Below, piece by piece: positions 7,045 to 16,299 of a DNA stretch of 51,153 nucleotides. The stretch is from an uncultured Spirochaetaceae bacterium (lineage in GTDB: Bacteria; Spirochaetota; Spirochaetia; Sphaerochaetales; Sphaerochaetaceae). The stretch is taken from positions 1 through 51,153 of the forward strand of contig CALXLD010000034.1 of assembly GCA_944389105.1 (NCBI GenBank), written 5' to 3'. The number at the start of each line of letters is the position of its first letter. The stretch's first letter is position 1. The position numbers were made by a program, and so were the translations under genes. The notes under the pieces are model-generated. The model was not told the DNA's origin. It saw only the letters and a program-made list of their open reading frames with translations, and searched no databases.

Positions 7045-9171
7045 ATGAGCGATGTGTTTTCTGATATCGAGGAAGTACTTCGCGCAGTCTGGATTATGAG
7101 AGATGTTCCCGAAGCTGCTGTGAAGTACATGGGAGAACTCACAACTTCATTCCTTTCATGGATTCTTTCCTCTGCATTTCTGGATGCTGGAATCCCGAAT
7201 ACAATCATCACGCCCAGGGAGGCAATTGATTCCGATTCTTTTCCTGAAGGAGCTGTATTTGTCACAGGAGAGCTCTATAGAATCACGGCTTCAGCAGATG
7301 CTGCTGGGAAACCGAGAAAAGAAGGCGAGAGTGAGTATACAGCTGCTCTTATTGCAGCTTCCCATAAGGCTCCTGTTACATTCTGGAATTCCCGTTCTCC
7401 GCTCTGTACCGCATCCAGAAAGGATGTACCCTCTGCAAGAGTCATAAAGCATCTTACATATAGCGAAGCAACTGAGCTTTCATTCTTCGGAGCACCGATA
7501 ATCCATCCTCAGTCATTCCAGCCTGCCCTTGATGCCGGAATTACGGTAACACTCAGGTGCTGGGGTGATATGGATGAGGTAGGAACGGAGATAACCGGAG
7601 AGGCTGTTGATGATGGCCTTCTTGTAAAAGCGTTCTCCGTTGTAAGGAATGTTGCGATGATAAACGTTGAGGGCTCTGGTATGTCAGGAGTCCCCGGATT
7701 CTCATCCCGTCTCTTTACGGCCCTGAGAAATGAGAAGATTTCAGTGATTCTTATATCTCAGGCATCATCTGAGTATTCAATCTGTTTCTGCGTACCTCAG
7801 CGGCAGTCAGCAGAAGCAGTAAGGACTATAAAGGCTGAATTCTCACATGAGCTTGCGGAAAAAGGGATAAGCGCAATAGATTCAGAGACGGATCTTGCGA
7901 TTATCGCAGCAGTAGGAGAGGGAATGCCTGGGCATACAGGAACTGCTGGTGCATTCCTTTCTTCGCTTGGAAGGGCAGGTATCAACGTAAGAGCGATTGC
8001 GCAGGGTTCATCCGAAAGAAATATAAGCGCTGTTATCAAGGCAAATGAAAGCGGAAGGGCTTTAAGGGCCCTGCATTCTGTGTTCTTCCTGTCCCAGCAG
8101 ACGCTTTCGGTTGGCCTTTTCGGTCCTGGAAATATAGGTGGAACACTTCTTGATCAGCTAGCCAGTGAGAGCGAGAGGCTGAAAAGAGAATTTGATCTCG
8201 ATATCCGTGTAAGGGGTATTGCGACTTCAAAGAAGATGCTCTTGTCTGAAGAAGGCATAGATCTTGCTCACTGGAAGGAAAAGTTCAGAAATGAAGCTAT
8301 TTCATATAACGAGAATATCTTCCTTTCACATATTGCAGCGCAATACTACCCTCATAAGGTAATCATAGACTGCACATCATCTGAAACAAGAGCCATGCAG
8401 TATGTGAGGTTCATTGAGAATGGCTTCCATGTGATTACTCCAAACAAGAAGGCAGGGGCAGGCCCTTATGATTATTACAGGAATCTTATGGAGAGCGTAA
8501 GAAAGACAGGGCGGAAGTTCCTCTATGAGACAACAGTCGGTGCAGGTCTTCCTGTTATCTGCACGCTCAAGGACCTCAGAGAGACTGGAGACAGGGTGAT
8601 AAGCGTTGAGGGAATGGTATCAGGCACTCTTTGCTGGCTCTTCTCTGAATATGATGGAAGCATTCCGTTCTCAGAGCTCGTTAAGAAAGCCCGAAGCCTT
8701 GGCTATACAGAACCTGATCCGAGGGATGACCTTTCAGGAATGGATGTGGCAAGAAAGACTGTTATTCTTGCTAGAGAGCTTGGGTACACAACCGAAACCA
8801 GTGATATTGATGTTGAATCGCTTGTTCCTGAGGAGATGAGGGAACTCTCGATTGATGAATTCCTGGAGCGTCTTTCCGATATGGATGAGAAGATGCTTGA
8901 TATGTATAAGGAAGCCGAGAAGAAGGGAATGAAGCTTAGATATGTCGGTAAGGTGGAAGGAGGGGTGTGCTCTGTAGCTCTTAAGGAGTACCCTCTTGAT
9001 CACCCGTTCTCTCAGGCAAAAGGTACTGACAACGTGATTTCCTTCCGTACTGCCCGCTACGATAAGCAGCCACTTGTCATAAAAGGACCAGGTGCTGGTC
9101 CTGAGGTTACCGCAGGCGGTGTATTTGCTGATATCCTCAGGCTTAGTGCATATCTAGGATCGAAGGTATAA
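7045..9171 (+). CDS. thrA: ThrA-like protein: inactive aspartokinase domain, ACT motifs, homoserine dehydrogenase
   Basis: 708 residues from ATG 7045 (AGGAA just upstream). The first ~200 residues follow the aspartokinase fold of E. coli ThrA but the active-site motifs are gone: no KFGGTS, and GRNGSD is replaced by KEGESE. Two regulatory motifs remain close to E. coli ThrA (SQASSEYSICFCVP and AQGSSERNISAVI), so threonine control may persist. The homoserine dehydrogenase half looks intact: nucleotide-binding GLFGPGNIGG, VDCTSS-like IDCTSSETRA, TPNKKA, and YTEPDPRDDLSGMDVARK. It should reduce aspartate semialdehyde to homoserine; a separate aspartokinase would be needed elsewhere. It sits 11 bases before thrC, so they form a threonine operon. 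The upstream in-frame extension with TAG is listed separately. Confidence 0.88.
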   Translation: MSDVFSDIEEVLRAVWIMRDVPEAAVKYMGELTTSFLSWILSSAFLDAGIPNTIITPREAIDSDSFPEGAVFVTGELYRITASADAAGKPRKEGESEYTAALIAASHKAPVTFWNSRSPLCTASRKDVPSARVIKHLTYSEATELSFFGAPIIHPQSFQPALDAGITVTLRCWGDMDEVGTEITGEAVDDGLLVKAFSVVRNVAMINVEGSGMSGVPGFSSRLFTALRNEKISVILISQASSEYSICFCVPQRQSAEAVRTIKAEFSHELAEKGISAIDSETDLAIIAAVGEGMPGHTGTAGAFLSSLGRAGINVRAIAQGSSERNISAVIKANESGRALRALHSVFFLSQQTLSVGLFGPGNIGGTLLDQLASESERLKREFDLDIRVRGIATSKKMLLSEEGIDLAHWKEKFRNEAISYNENIFLSHIAAQYYPHKVIIDCTSSETRAMQYVRFIENGFHVITPNKKAGAGPYDYYRNLMESVRKTGRKFLYETTVGAGLPVICTLKDLRETGDRVISVEGMVSGTLCWLFSEYDGSIPFSELVKKARSLGYTEPDPRDDLSGMDVARKTVILARELGYTTETSDIDVESLVPEEMRELSIDEFLERLSDMDEKMLDMYKEAEKKGMKLRYVGKVEGGVCSVALKEYPLDHPFSQAKGTDNVISFRTARYDKQPLVIKGPGAGPEVTAGGVFADILRLSAYLGSKV

Positions 9172-9182
9172 GGAGAAGTGCG

Positions 9183-10439
9183 ATGAGATTTATTTCAACC
9201 AGAGCAAAGAGCGGCGAAACATTTTCCGCATCCGAGGCAATTCTAAAGGGACTCGCTCCTGATGGAGGGCTTTTCATACCTGAAAGCATTCCTTCCATTC
9301 CGGAAACATTCACACTGACAAAAGGTGCCTGGTATGCGATGTATCAATCCCTGATTCCATATTTCAGGGGCGATGAGCTTGAGGCTGATCTTGAAGAGAT
9401 CTGCCGCAATGCATTCTCTTTCCCTGTTCCTTTCCATTCTGATAATGGCAGAGATACCCTTGAGCTTTATTTTGGGCCAACAGCTGCATTCAAGGATTTC
9501 GGTGCACGCTTTTTAGCTTATTCAATGGAGAAGCTGCTGGAAAAAAGGAATGAAGAGATAACGATTCTCGTTGCAACATCAGGTGATACAGGAGGAGCCG
9601 TAGCTTCAGCTTTTCATGGAAGAAGCCACCTTTCCGTAAAAGTCCTGTTCCCTAAGGGAAGGGTTGCGAAGAGGCAGAGAATGCAGCTTACTGGCTGGGA
9701 TGGCAATGTCTCAAGCTATGAAGTTGAAGGGACTTTTGATGATTGCCAGAAAATGGTCAAGGAAGCTTTTATGGATTCCGCGCTTTCCGGTCTTTCCAGT
9801 GCCAATTCAATCAATCTCGGACGCCTCCTGCCGCAGATGGCTTATTATGTCTATGCTTCATCAATCTATAAACTCAAGTATGGAGAGGAAGCTGTTTTCG
9901 TCATTCCTTCCGGAAACGTCGGCAATGCAACAGGAGCTTACTGGGCTAAGGCAATGGGAGCTCCTATAAAGAGAATTGTACTTGCAGCAAATGCCAATAA
10001 GCCAATAACGGATTATCTGGAAACGGGGGAGTACAGACCACGTGCTTCTGTTATGACGCTTGCAAATGCAATGGATGTGGGGGCTCCTTCCAACATTGAA
10101 AGGCTTTTTGCTATGTTCCCGTCTGCTGAAAGCTTCCGTGCAAATGTAAGTGCGTATTCTGTATCCGATGAGGAAATCAGAAGGACTATAAAGGAAGTCT
10201 ATGATGAATCCGGATATGTTATCTGTCCTCATACAGCATGTGGTGAGAGGGTAAGAAAAGATTATGTCGAAGAGCCATTTTCTGTTGTTGTCTCAACTGC
10301 CCATCCTGCAAAATTCAGCGATATTGTTGAGCCCTTGATCGGAAGGGAGATTGCAATTCCTAAGACACTCTATGAAATAATGCAGAAGCCATCATCGGCA
10401 AAGGAAATAGCTCCTGATTATCATCTGCTGTTTGATTGA
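9183..10439 (+). CDS. thrC: Threonine synthase
   Basis: PLP enzyme that converts O-phosphohomoserine to threonine. The 418-residue product starts with FISTRAKSGETFSASEAILKG and keeps GLAPDGGLFIPE, the PLP-lysine motif PTAAFKDFGARF (K104), and the phosphate-binding ATSGDTGGAVASAF. The start has AAGGAG upstream and follows the thrA stop by 11 bases. Homoserine kinase (thrB) is not adjacent. A strong terminator follows. Confidence 0.96.
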   Translation: MRFISTRAKSGETFSASEAILKGLAPDGGLFIPESIPSIPETFTLTKGAWYAMYQSLIPYFRGDELEADLEEICRNAFSFPVPFHSDNGRDTLELYFGPTAAFKDFGARFLAYSMEKLLEKRNEEITILVATSGDTGGAVASAFHGRSHLSVKVLFPKGRVAKRQRMQLTGWDGNVSSYEVEGTFDDCQKMVKEAFMDSALSGLSSANSINLGRLLPQMAYYVYASSIYKLKYGEEAVFVIPSGNVGNATGAYWAKAMGAPIKRIVLAANANKPITDYLETGEYRPRASVMTLANAMDVGAPSNIERLFAMFPSAESFRANVSAYSVSDEEIRRTIKEVYDESGYVICPHTACGERVRKDYVEEPFSVVVSTAHPAKFSDIVEPLIGREIAIPKTLYEIMQKPSSAKEIAPDYHLLFD

Positions 10440-10447
10440 TGGAAAAG

Positions 10448-10472
10448 AAAACCGTCCGGCTGGACGGTTTTT
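10448..10472 (+). terminator. Rho-independent terminator after thrC
   Basis: Stem AACCGTCC/GGACGGTT with GGCT loop and a five-T tail. The A-rich left flank means it could also serve the convergent MATE gene. Confidence 0.9.
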
Positions 10473-10481
10473 CATTGTCTG

Positions 10482-11843
10482 TCAGTATGCTCTCTTTTTC
10501 ACTTCGTAGACATTTCCCTTGAAGTAATAGATTATGAACAGCAGCGAAGTGACTATCCATGAGAATGGATAGGAGAAAAGCACTCCGAAGATCGTGCTGT
10601 CAAAATTCGGTGCAATATAAATCCAGATAATTCTAAGAACGCAGATACCAAAGACCGATATAAGGGTTGGAACCAATGATTTTCCAGCTCCTCTTATTGC
10701 TCCAGATAAAAGCTCTATTGCTATGTATGTGATGTACCATGGAACTATAAAGTGCATTATGGAGACACCGATATCCAGAACAGTACTATCTGTTATGAAG
10801 AGCATCAGGCCGTATCTTCCGATGAGGAAGTATCCTGCTTCTATTACAAAGGTCGAGACTACGGACATAATGGTGACTGTCCTTACACCTTTTTTTGCCC
10901 TGTCTATTTTCCCTGCTCCGAAATTCTGTCCCACGAATGTAGTTATAGCTATGCTGAATGCATTTATGAACATCCAGAATATCTGATCAAGCTTTGACCA
11001 TCCAGCCCATGCCGCGGCAGTATCAGTACCATACTGGTTTATCGATGCCTGGATGATGAGATTCGATATCGTGTACATGATTGACTGGATTCCTGCAGGA
11101 AATCCGATCATCAGCATCTGTTTCAGGAGATTCCTGTCGAATGCTATCTTCCTTATCCTAAGCTTGGCTCCATCCGTCCTTCTCATGAGAGTGATGAAGA
11201 TCAGAACCATGGAAAGCACCTGTGAAATCACTGTAGCAATTGCCGCTCCTTCTACATTCATTCCGAAGACACCGACAAACAGGAGGTCTAGTACAATATT
11301 CGTAAGACAGCTTGCGAGGAGAAAATAGAATGGGCTTCTGCTGTCTCCCATAGCACGGAATATTCCTGCTCCCATATTGTACATGACTACCGGAATTCCG
11401 CCCAGGAAGTAAATCTGCATGTATTCTACGGCAAGCGGCAGGACATCATCAGGAGTTCCTATTGCAAGAAGCAGCGGACGAGTGAATACATATCCAAGGA
11501 CCGAGATTATAAGTCCGCCTACGAGTGCAAGTGCTATAGCCGTGTGTATAGCTGCGGAAACCCTTTCCTCGTTTTTCGCACCGAAGTGCTGCGAAATTAC
11601 AACCGTAGCACCTGACGAAAGACCGGTAAAGAAGCCTATGAGGAGATTTATCGCAGTTCCAGTTCCTCCGCCGACGGCAGCTAATGCTTGCTTTCCTAGG
11701 AACTGGCCAACAATAACCGCATCAGCTGTATTGTACAGCTGCTGGAAGAATGTTCCAAAGAGAATAGGGAAGAAGAATGCAAGAATCTGCTTCCAGATAA
11801 CTCCCTCTGTGATACCGTTGCTATTAATATTAAGCGCTTTCAC
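10482..11843 (-). CDS. MATE family efflux transporter
   Basis: 453 residues with twelve predicted hydrophobic segments, starting with VIWKQILAFFFPILFGTFFQQLYNTADAVIVGQFLG, the hallmark of the NorM/DinF superfamily. Such proteins export cationic drugs or metabolites in exchange for Na+ or H+. The substrate cannot be read from sequence. The start is GTG 11843; no Shine-Dalgarno is visible, and TATACT ends seven bases upstream, suggesting a leaderless message. It lies 44 bases after galK in the same direction but has its own promoter. A second MATE gene of nearly equal length is at 44367-45734. Confidence 0.92.
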   Translation of the reverse strand: MKALNINSNGITEGVIWKQILAFFFPILFGTFFQQLYNTADAVIVGQFLGKQALAAVGGGTGTAINLLIGFFTGLSSGATVVISQHFGAKNEERVSAAIHTAIALALVGGLIISVLGYVFTRPLLLAIGTPDDVLPLAVEYMQIYFLGGIPVVMYNMGAGIFRAMGDSRSPFYFLLASCLTNIVLDLLFVGVFGMNVEGAAIATVISQVLSMVLIFITLMRRTDGAKLRIRKIAFDRNLLKQMLMIGFPAGIQSIMYTISNLIIQASINQYGTDTAAAWAGWSKLDQIFWMFINAFSIAITTFVGQNFGAGKIDRAKKGVRTVTIMSVVSTFVIEAGYFLIGRYGLMLFITDSTVLDIGVSIMHFIVPWYITYIAIELLSGAIRGAGKSLVPTLISVFGICVLRIIWIYIAPNFDSTIFGVLFSYPFSWIVTSLLFIIYYFKGNVYEVKKRAY

Positions 11844-11850
11844 GAGAGGG

Positions 11851-11879
11851 AGTATATCTTGCCAAACAGCTTATGAGAA
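11851..11879 (-). promoter_or_regulatory. Promoter of the first MATE gene, possibly leaderless
   Basis: Minus strand TTCTCA, 17-base spacer, TATACT at 11851-11856. The predicted start point falls on or next to the GTG at 11843. Confidence 0.5.
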
Positions 11880-11887
11880 GATGGAAT

Positions 11888-13168
11888 TTACACTAAACGT
11901 GAGACAGGTCTTCTTCTTATTGCAATTCTGATTGAACAGCCTGCCCCGAAAAGGTTTTCCATTGCTGATATATATTTTTCGGTCATGCTCTGCGGGACAT
12001 ATGCCTGTATTGTTCCTGCAAATCCTCCGCCATGGACTCTTACAGCACCTTCACCCTGCAGTACTTCCTCTGAAAGCGCAATAGCAAGTGCAAGACCCTG
12101 GTTTGCAGGAGATGATGATGGATAGACATTCTGCAGGAATCTGAATGAGCTGTTACCCGATTCGCTTACAAACGAAAGAAATCCATCTATATCTCCTTCC
12201 TGGAGTGTCTGGAGCATGAAATCAACACGTTTGTTCTCAGTAAAGAAATGGTATGCCCTCAGAAGTGCCCTGTCATTTCCGACTTTCTCGCGTATATCCT
12301 TCATATCACGAAGGAAATCCTGGAAATTGACTTCTCTCAGGTTCTTTTTGCCGTAGTATGCCGCAACCTCTCTCATCTCCGGTGGAACAGCTGCATACTC
12401 GCCTGTAAGATCTGCGTGTGATCCCCTCGTATCTGTGATGATCATTGTATAGCCATAATCCTCAAAAGATACATCAAGCGGGGTTATAACCGGATTGTCA
12501 GTATCCTTGAAATCTATGCCGACAATTCCTCCATGAGCACAGCATGCCTGATCCAGAAGTCCTGATGGTTTTCCAAAATAGACGTTTTCTGCATATTTGC
12601 CGATCTTTGCAAGTTCAATCGGAGAGAATTTATCTTCATTGAAGAAGTTGTTGAAAATCTCTGCAATAAGCACTTCGATAGCAGCTGATGATGATAATCC
12701 GGATCCGCCTAGGACTTTAGTAGTCGTGTTGGCTTCCCATCCTCCTATTTCTATTCCTTTTTCCCTGAAAGCTGCAGCAATGCCCCTTACGAGACTGTCA
12801 GTGCCATTCTTTTCATCGTTCTTTACAGAGAGATCCGATATATCTACATCAACAACTGGAAAGCCCTCGCTTGCGATGATTACCCTGCTGTCTGATCTTT
12901 TTGATACAGCTCCGATAGTATCCAGATTTACAGATCCTCCGATTACCTTACCAAGATTATGGTCTGTATGGTTTCCCCCGATCTCTGTTCTTCCTGCCGC
13001 TGAGAAGATTGCCGGATTATCCTTTCCGAAAAGCTCTTTGTGTTTCTCAACAAGATGGATAAAGCGTGAATCCATCTCCCTCTCATCGTATTCTTTCCCG
13101 TAAATATCCGGGTAAATCCTATGAAGCTGATCTAGCATCTGCATCTCCTTTTCTATAGATTCTAGCAT
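11888..13168 (-). CDS. galK: Galactokinase (GHMP kinase family)
   Basis: Phosphorylates galactose to galactose-1-phosphate. The 426-residue product has the galactokinase signature in the variant form GRTEIGGNHTDHNLGKV, the GHMP ATP-binding loop LGGSGLSSSAAIEV, a LLDQACC segment holding the likely catalytic Asp, and the C-terminal VHGGGFAGTIQAYVP. This 430-residue form, with GNHTDH in place of GEHTDY, is familiar from clostridial genomes, so lateral exchange with Firmicutes is plausible (inference). The ATG overlaps the recQ stop by one base (TAATG), giving translational coupling to a helicase gene with no obvious functional link. The alpha-galactosidase at 28538 could supply its substrate. 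Confidence 0.9.
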   Translation of the reverse strand: MLESIEKEMQMLDQLHRIYPDIYGKEYDEREMDSRFIHLVEKHKELFGKDNPAIFSAAGRTEIGGNHTDHNLGKVIGGSVNLDTIGAVSKRSDSRVIIASEGFPVVDVDISDLSVKNDEKNGTDSLVRGIAAAFREKGIEIGGWEANTTTKVLGGSGLSSSAAIEVLIAEIFNNFFNEDKFSPIELAKIGKYAENVYFGKPSGLLDQACCAHGGIVGIDFKDTDNPVITPLDVSFEDYGYTMIITDTRGSHADLTGEYAAVPPEMREVAAYYGKKNLREVNFQDFLRDMKDIREKVGNDRALLRAYHFFTENKRVDFMLQTLQEGDIDGFLSFVSESGNSSFRFLQNVYPSSSPANQGLALAIALSEEVLQGEGAVRVHGGGFAGTIQAYVPQSMTEKYISAMENLFGAGCSIRIAIRRRPVSRLV

Positions 13169-14550
13169 TAATGAGCACGCATGGAAAACCTGAGTTTAGG
13201 GAAAGCTCTCCCTAAGATTATCTTTATTTTCCCTTCATCTGAAAGAATCCTCATTGCCTCTTCTGCTTCTTCCTCCGTCCATCCTTCAAGCCTTGGTTTC
13301 TGGAATAGTCTTCTTTCTGTCATGGCCATAGCTGCAATATCGATCTTTTTTCCTGGATGGGAATGTACCCATCTGATGATTTCAGTCTCTCCAGCTCTCT
13401 GGTAATCATCGTCTATGCAGTTTGAGCAGGAAAAGCATCCTTTTTCCTCTCTTGTTTCTCCCATAGCGTTAAGAAGCGATGTCCGTATGCATTCTCCTTT
13501 GAGGAAAACTGGTGTGAGCGGGGTATCCTCATTCTTGCTGAAAAGCACGTAGGCATCCATTCTTTCCCCATCTCTTCCGCCTCTTCCGGATTCCTGAAGG
13601 TAGTCAGAGACTGAACTAGGCATAAAAAGATGTATTACAGTACGTATATTCTTTTTATCGACCCCCATTCCATATGCTGATGTGGAAGCAAGGACTCCAT
13701 CATGAGATGCAAGAAACCATTTCTCGATTTTCTCTTTCTCCTGCTTTTCAAGTCCCGCATGATAACAGGCTGTGTCAAAAAAGTCCTTCAGTTTCTCTGC
13801 CGTTTCTTCTGCAGCCTTCCGTGATCTGCAGAATATGACAGCTGGCCTGCTTTTTTCCTGGCGGAGAATTTTTGCTGCATCATGGATTTTCGAGAGACTG
13901 GGAACTGAGTGATAGAAGATATTCTCCCTGTCCGTGCTGCTTCTTACCAGATATGGCATTTCCCCATGGAACAGCATGTTTATTATTCCTTTTTCTATCC
14001 TTCTATCCATAGTTGCTGTAAAGGCTAGGGTAAGATGGGGTTTTATTCTTTCGAGTATTGCAGGAAGAGCCAGATAGGATTCTCTGAAGCTTTCACCCCA
14101 TGTCACAAGAGTATGTGCTTCATCTATTACCGCAAGTTCTGTATCCCTGAAAAGCCAGAGCTCTCCTTTTCTCTCAATCTGGATAAGTGTTTCCGGATTT
14201 GTTATAACTGCGATTTCCTTGTTCTTCCTTATCTTGTTTATTCTGTCCTTTCTTTCTTCTGCAGGCAATCCTCCTCGAAGGACTGTAAATGGTATTCCTG
14301 CTTTTCTGAAACGTTCTCCCTGATCATTCATCAGTGACAGAAGCGGATAAACCAGAAGGCTTTTCTTTTTCATTGCTGCAATCGGGTACATAAAGCATAG
14401 AGACTTCCCGCTTCCTGTTGGCAGCGAACACAGCACCTTTCCATCTCTTCTTCCTTCTGAGCTTTCAAGGATGTGTGTTATAACCAGTTCCTGATAGGGC
14501 CGCAGATAAGAGATCCCGAACCTTTCCTTTATGAATTCCTTATCAATCAT
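13168..14550 (-). CDS. recQ: RecQ-family ATP-dependent DNA helicase, short form
   Basis: 460 residues. Superfamily 2 motifs are in order: LRPYQ, Walker A PTGSGKS (44-50), DEAH box (VIDEAHTL), FTAT, and the C-terminal YLQESGRGGRDG. A zinc-binding cluster follows (KGECIR ... GCFSCSNC). It ends soon after, with a winged-helix-like stretch (IDIAAMAMTERRLFQKP) but no HRDC domain, so it is shorter than E. coli RecQ (about 610). It would unwind DNA 3' to 5' in repair. No clear Shine-Dalgarno precedes the ATG. It is the first gene of the recQ-galK pair. Confidence 0.85.
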   Translation of the reverse strand: MIDKEFIKERFGISYLRPYQELVITHILESSEGRRDGKVLCSLPTGSGKSLCFMYPIAAMKKKSLLVYPLLSLMNDQGERFRKAGIPFTVLRGGLPAEERKDRINKIRKNKEIAVITNPETLIQIERKGELWLFRDTELAVIDEAHTLVTWGESFRESYLALPAILERIKPHLTLAFTATMDRRIEKGIINMLFHGEMPYLVRSSTDRENIFYHSVPSLSKIHDAAKILRQEKSRPAVIFCRSRKAAEETAEKLKDFFDTACYHAGLEKQEKEKIEKWFLASHDGVLASTSAYGMGVDKKNIRTVIHLFMPSSVSDYLQESGRGGRDGERMDAYVLFSKNEDTPLTPVFLKGECIRTSLLNAMGETREEKGCFSCSNCIDDDYQRAGETEIIRWVHSHPGKKIDIAAMAMTERRLFQKPRLEGWTEEEAEEAMRILSDEGKIKIILGRAFPKLRFSMRAH

Positions 14551-14733
14551 ATTAAGTAATTCATCAGAAATAGTGATTCTGGATAAAACTTAATATTAAT
14601 ATTCCAAATTAAGAATATTATATTTAATTAAATAATTATATTTTCGTGAAGATTCATAATCATCTTTTTCGACCATGCTTATGTCTAAGGCGAGATTTAA
14701 ATCTTCATAGTAAGGAGAAGAAAGAAAATAGAC

Positions 14734-14764
14734 TTGACAATATTGAACGGGGGGGGGGTATATT
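14734..14764 (+). promoter_or_regulatory. Poly-G promoter, probably phase-variable (locus 1)
   Basis: TTGACA (14734-14739), then AATATTGAAC-type spacer, a run of ten G (14749-14758), then TATATT (14759-14764). The spacer is 19 bases at this G count; eight G would give the optimal 17. Upstream sequence (14570-14645) is very A/T-rich. The lipoprotein start is 37 bases downstream. Same architecture as 24193-24223. Confidence 0.75.
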
Positions 14765-14801
14765 AACAGCATTGAACAATAAGTTCTTATTGGAGGTTTT
14801 C

Positions 14802-16010
14802 ATGCAAAAGAAAATCATACGGGCAAGCGTTATTCTACTTGCTCTAGTTGTTCTTGCTGGTTGTCAGCCAGGATATCAGGGGATTCTATTGCCCCCTGGC
14901 ATATTCAACCCTTCTAATCCAGGAAACAGTGTAACTTATACTGTAACCATTGATTACAATGATAATGGTACTGAAAACAGAATTCTTACAGATCAGAAAA
15001 CACTTGTGAAACCTGCTGATCCGGTATGGGATGATGACCATGAATTTGCATACTGGACAATCAATGGCGTAAAGGTTGAGGATAGTCAGTGGGGATCAGC
15101 CCTCAGTGGAAATGTCACGCTTACTGCGGCTTGGATCAGTATTTATGATATCTTAGTTGAAATTCCTGGTTATTCTGATCATTTTTCTGCACCTAACAAT
15201 AACTATCAATTTGGCCAGAAAACTAATAAGGAGCTTTCGATTGATGGAAAAGATTTGATTAAAATCAGAAAATGGCAGGATATAACTACACCTTATAATC
15301 TTACACTTAAGAATATCATCTTTGAAAGTGGCATATCCATTCATGCTGAAAATACCGAAAATATTACAATCACAGTAGAGGGCTGTGAGATACATCCATG
15401 TCTGTATGAAGATCTGAAGCATGATAAACCTCAAAGAACAAGTAATGCAGGGGATGGACTTTGCCTAGCAATCGATACAACAACGGATCAGAATGCAGAC
15501 CACAGTACCAGAGGAAAGGTGAATATTGTTGTTAGAGATAATCATCTGATTGGAGATAATAATCCAGAGGCTCCTCGTAAGAATGGTGCAGATATAGATA
15601 GTGCAGTTATGAAGAGCAGAGGAAATGGAGTATCTCTTGGTAACCAGGCTGGTGGTGTTCCATGTCTTTCAGAGGCAGAAATAACAGGAAATATCTTTGA
15701 AGATCTTCGCGGAAATGCTCTTCAGCTGTACAGGATTAATGACGATATGAAAGTTACTGTTTCCAATAATCAGTTCATCAGCTGGGGAATCAATAAAGAT
15801 ACACTTTCCGGTGCAGAGACAGACTACGCAATACGAGGAGAGCTCTATAACGATGGTATTTCTGCTGATGTTATCATCCTGCGGGATAATTCGTATGCAA
15901 CTTCAATGACAGTAGAAGGTATCCAAAAAGATCTATCGGAATGTAAGGTTGCTATTAACTATTGGAATGGATCAACTTCTGCCCCTTATGATCAGTCAAT
16001 GGCAGAATAA
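14802..16010 (+). CDS. Surface lipoprotein with InlB-type repeat and right-handed beta-helix
   Basis: 402 residues from ATG 14802, which has TTGGAGGT upstream; the longer open frame would run through the promoter. A lipoprotein signal peptide ends in the lipobox VLAGC. About residues 40-115 form a Listeria-Bacteroides (InlB B-repeat-like) module (TVTIDYNDNGTENRIL ... GNVTLTAAW). The rest has the regular short strands and Asn-rich turns of a parallel beta-helix (NITITVEGCEIHP, VNIVVRDNHLIGDNN, EITGNIFEDLRGNALQL, VTVSNNQFISWG). This suggests a surface-exposed binding or polysaccharide-active protein, but no catalytic motif is evident. Expression is likely switched by the G tract in its promoter. 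A terminator follows. Confidence 0.85.
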   Translation: MQKKIIRASVILLALVVLAGCQPGYQGILLPPGIFNPSNPGNSVTYTVTIDYNDNGTENRILTDQKTLVKPADPVWDDDHEFAYWTINGVKVEDSQWGSALSGNVTLTAAWISIYDILVEIPGYSDHFSAPNNNYQFGQKTNKELSIDGKDLIKIRKWQDITTPYNLTLKNIIFESGISIHAENTENITITVEGCEIHPCLYEDLKHDKPQRTSNAGDGLCLAIDTTTDQNADHSTRGKVNIVVRDNHLIGDNNPEAPRKNGADIDSAVMKSRGNGVSLGNQAGGVPCLSEAEITGNIFEDLRGNALQLYRINDDMKVTVSNNQFISWGINKDTLSGAETDYAIRGELYNDGISADVIILRDNSYATSMTVEGIQKDLSECKVAINYWNGSTSAPYDQSMAE

Positions 16011-16031
16011 GACTATTCTATTATAATTATG

Positions 16032-16057
16032 CCCATCTCTTCGGAGGTGGGTTTTCT
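16032..16057 (+). terminator. Terminator of the first lipoprotein gene
   Basis: Stem CCCATCTC/GAGGTGGG with a TTCG tetraloop and TTTTCTTT tail. Between here and 16245 I see no credible gene; the small open frame starting at 16029 begins inside this hairpin. Confidence 0.9.
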
Positions 16058-16245
16058 TTACGTAGACTTGAGTATGGATTTGCCTGAAAGGCTAGAGTTT
16101 TTAGAGAATAAGTATTCAGATACTAATCGACATAATGTCAGTGTTTTAGAAAATATTTTTGCAGCATGCCGCACTTTTTTATTGTTGCTCTTTGAATCAT
16201 TTGTCCAAAATAGGGATTCAAGCTACAGGATATGTTGGCATAGAC

Positions 16246-16285
16246 AATAAAAAACCGAGGTGGAACTGTCCAGCCTCGGTTTTCT
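16246..16285. terminator. Bidirectional terminator, mainly for ackA
   Basis: Stem AAAACCGAGG (16251-16260) with CCTCGGTTTT (16274-16283); a T run follows on the minus strand, just past the ackA stop. Confidence 0.85.
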
Positions 16286-16299
16286 CTCTTTGATTATTC

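Noticed and set aside
16029..16250. Small open frame of 73 codons after the first lipoprotein gene
   Set aside because: It starts inside the terminator hairpin at 16032, has no Shine-Dalgarno of its own, and shows no domain-like pattern.
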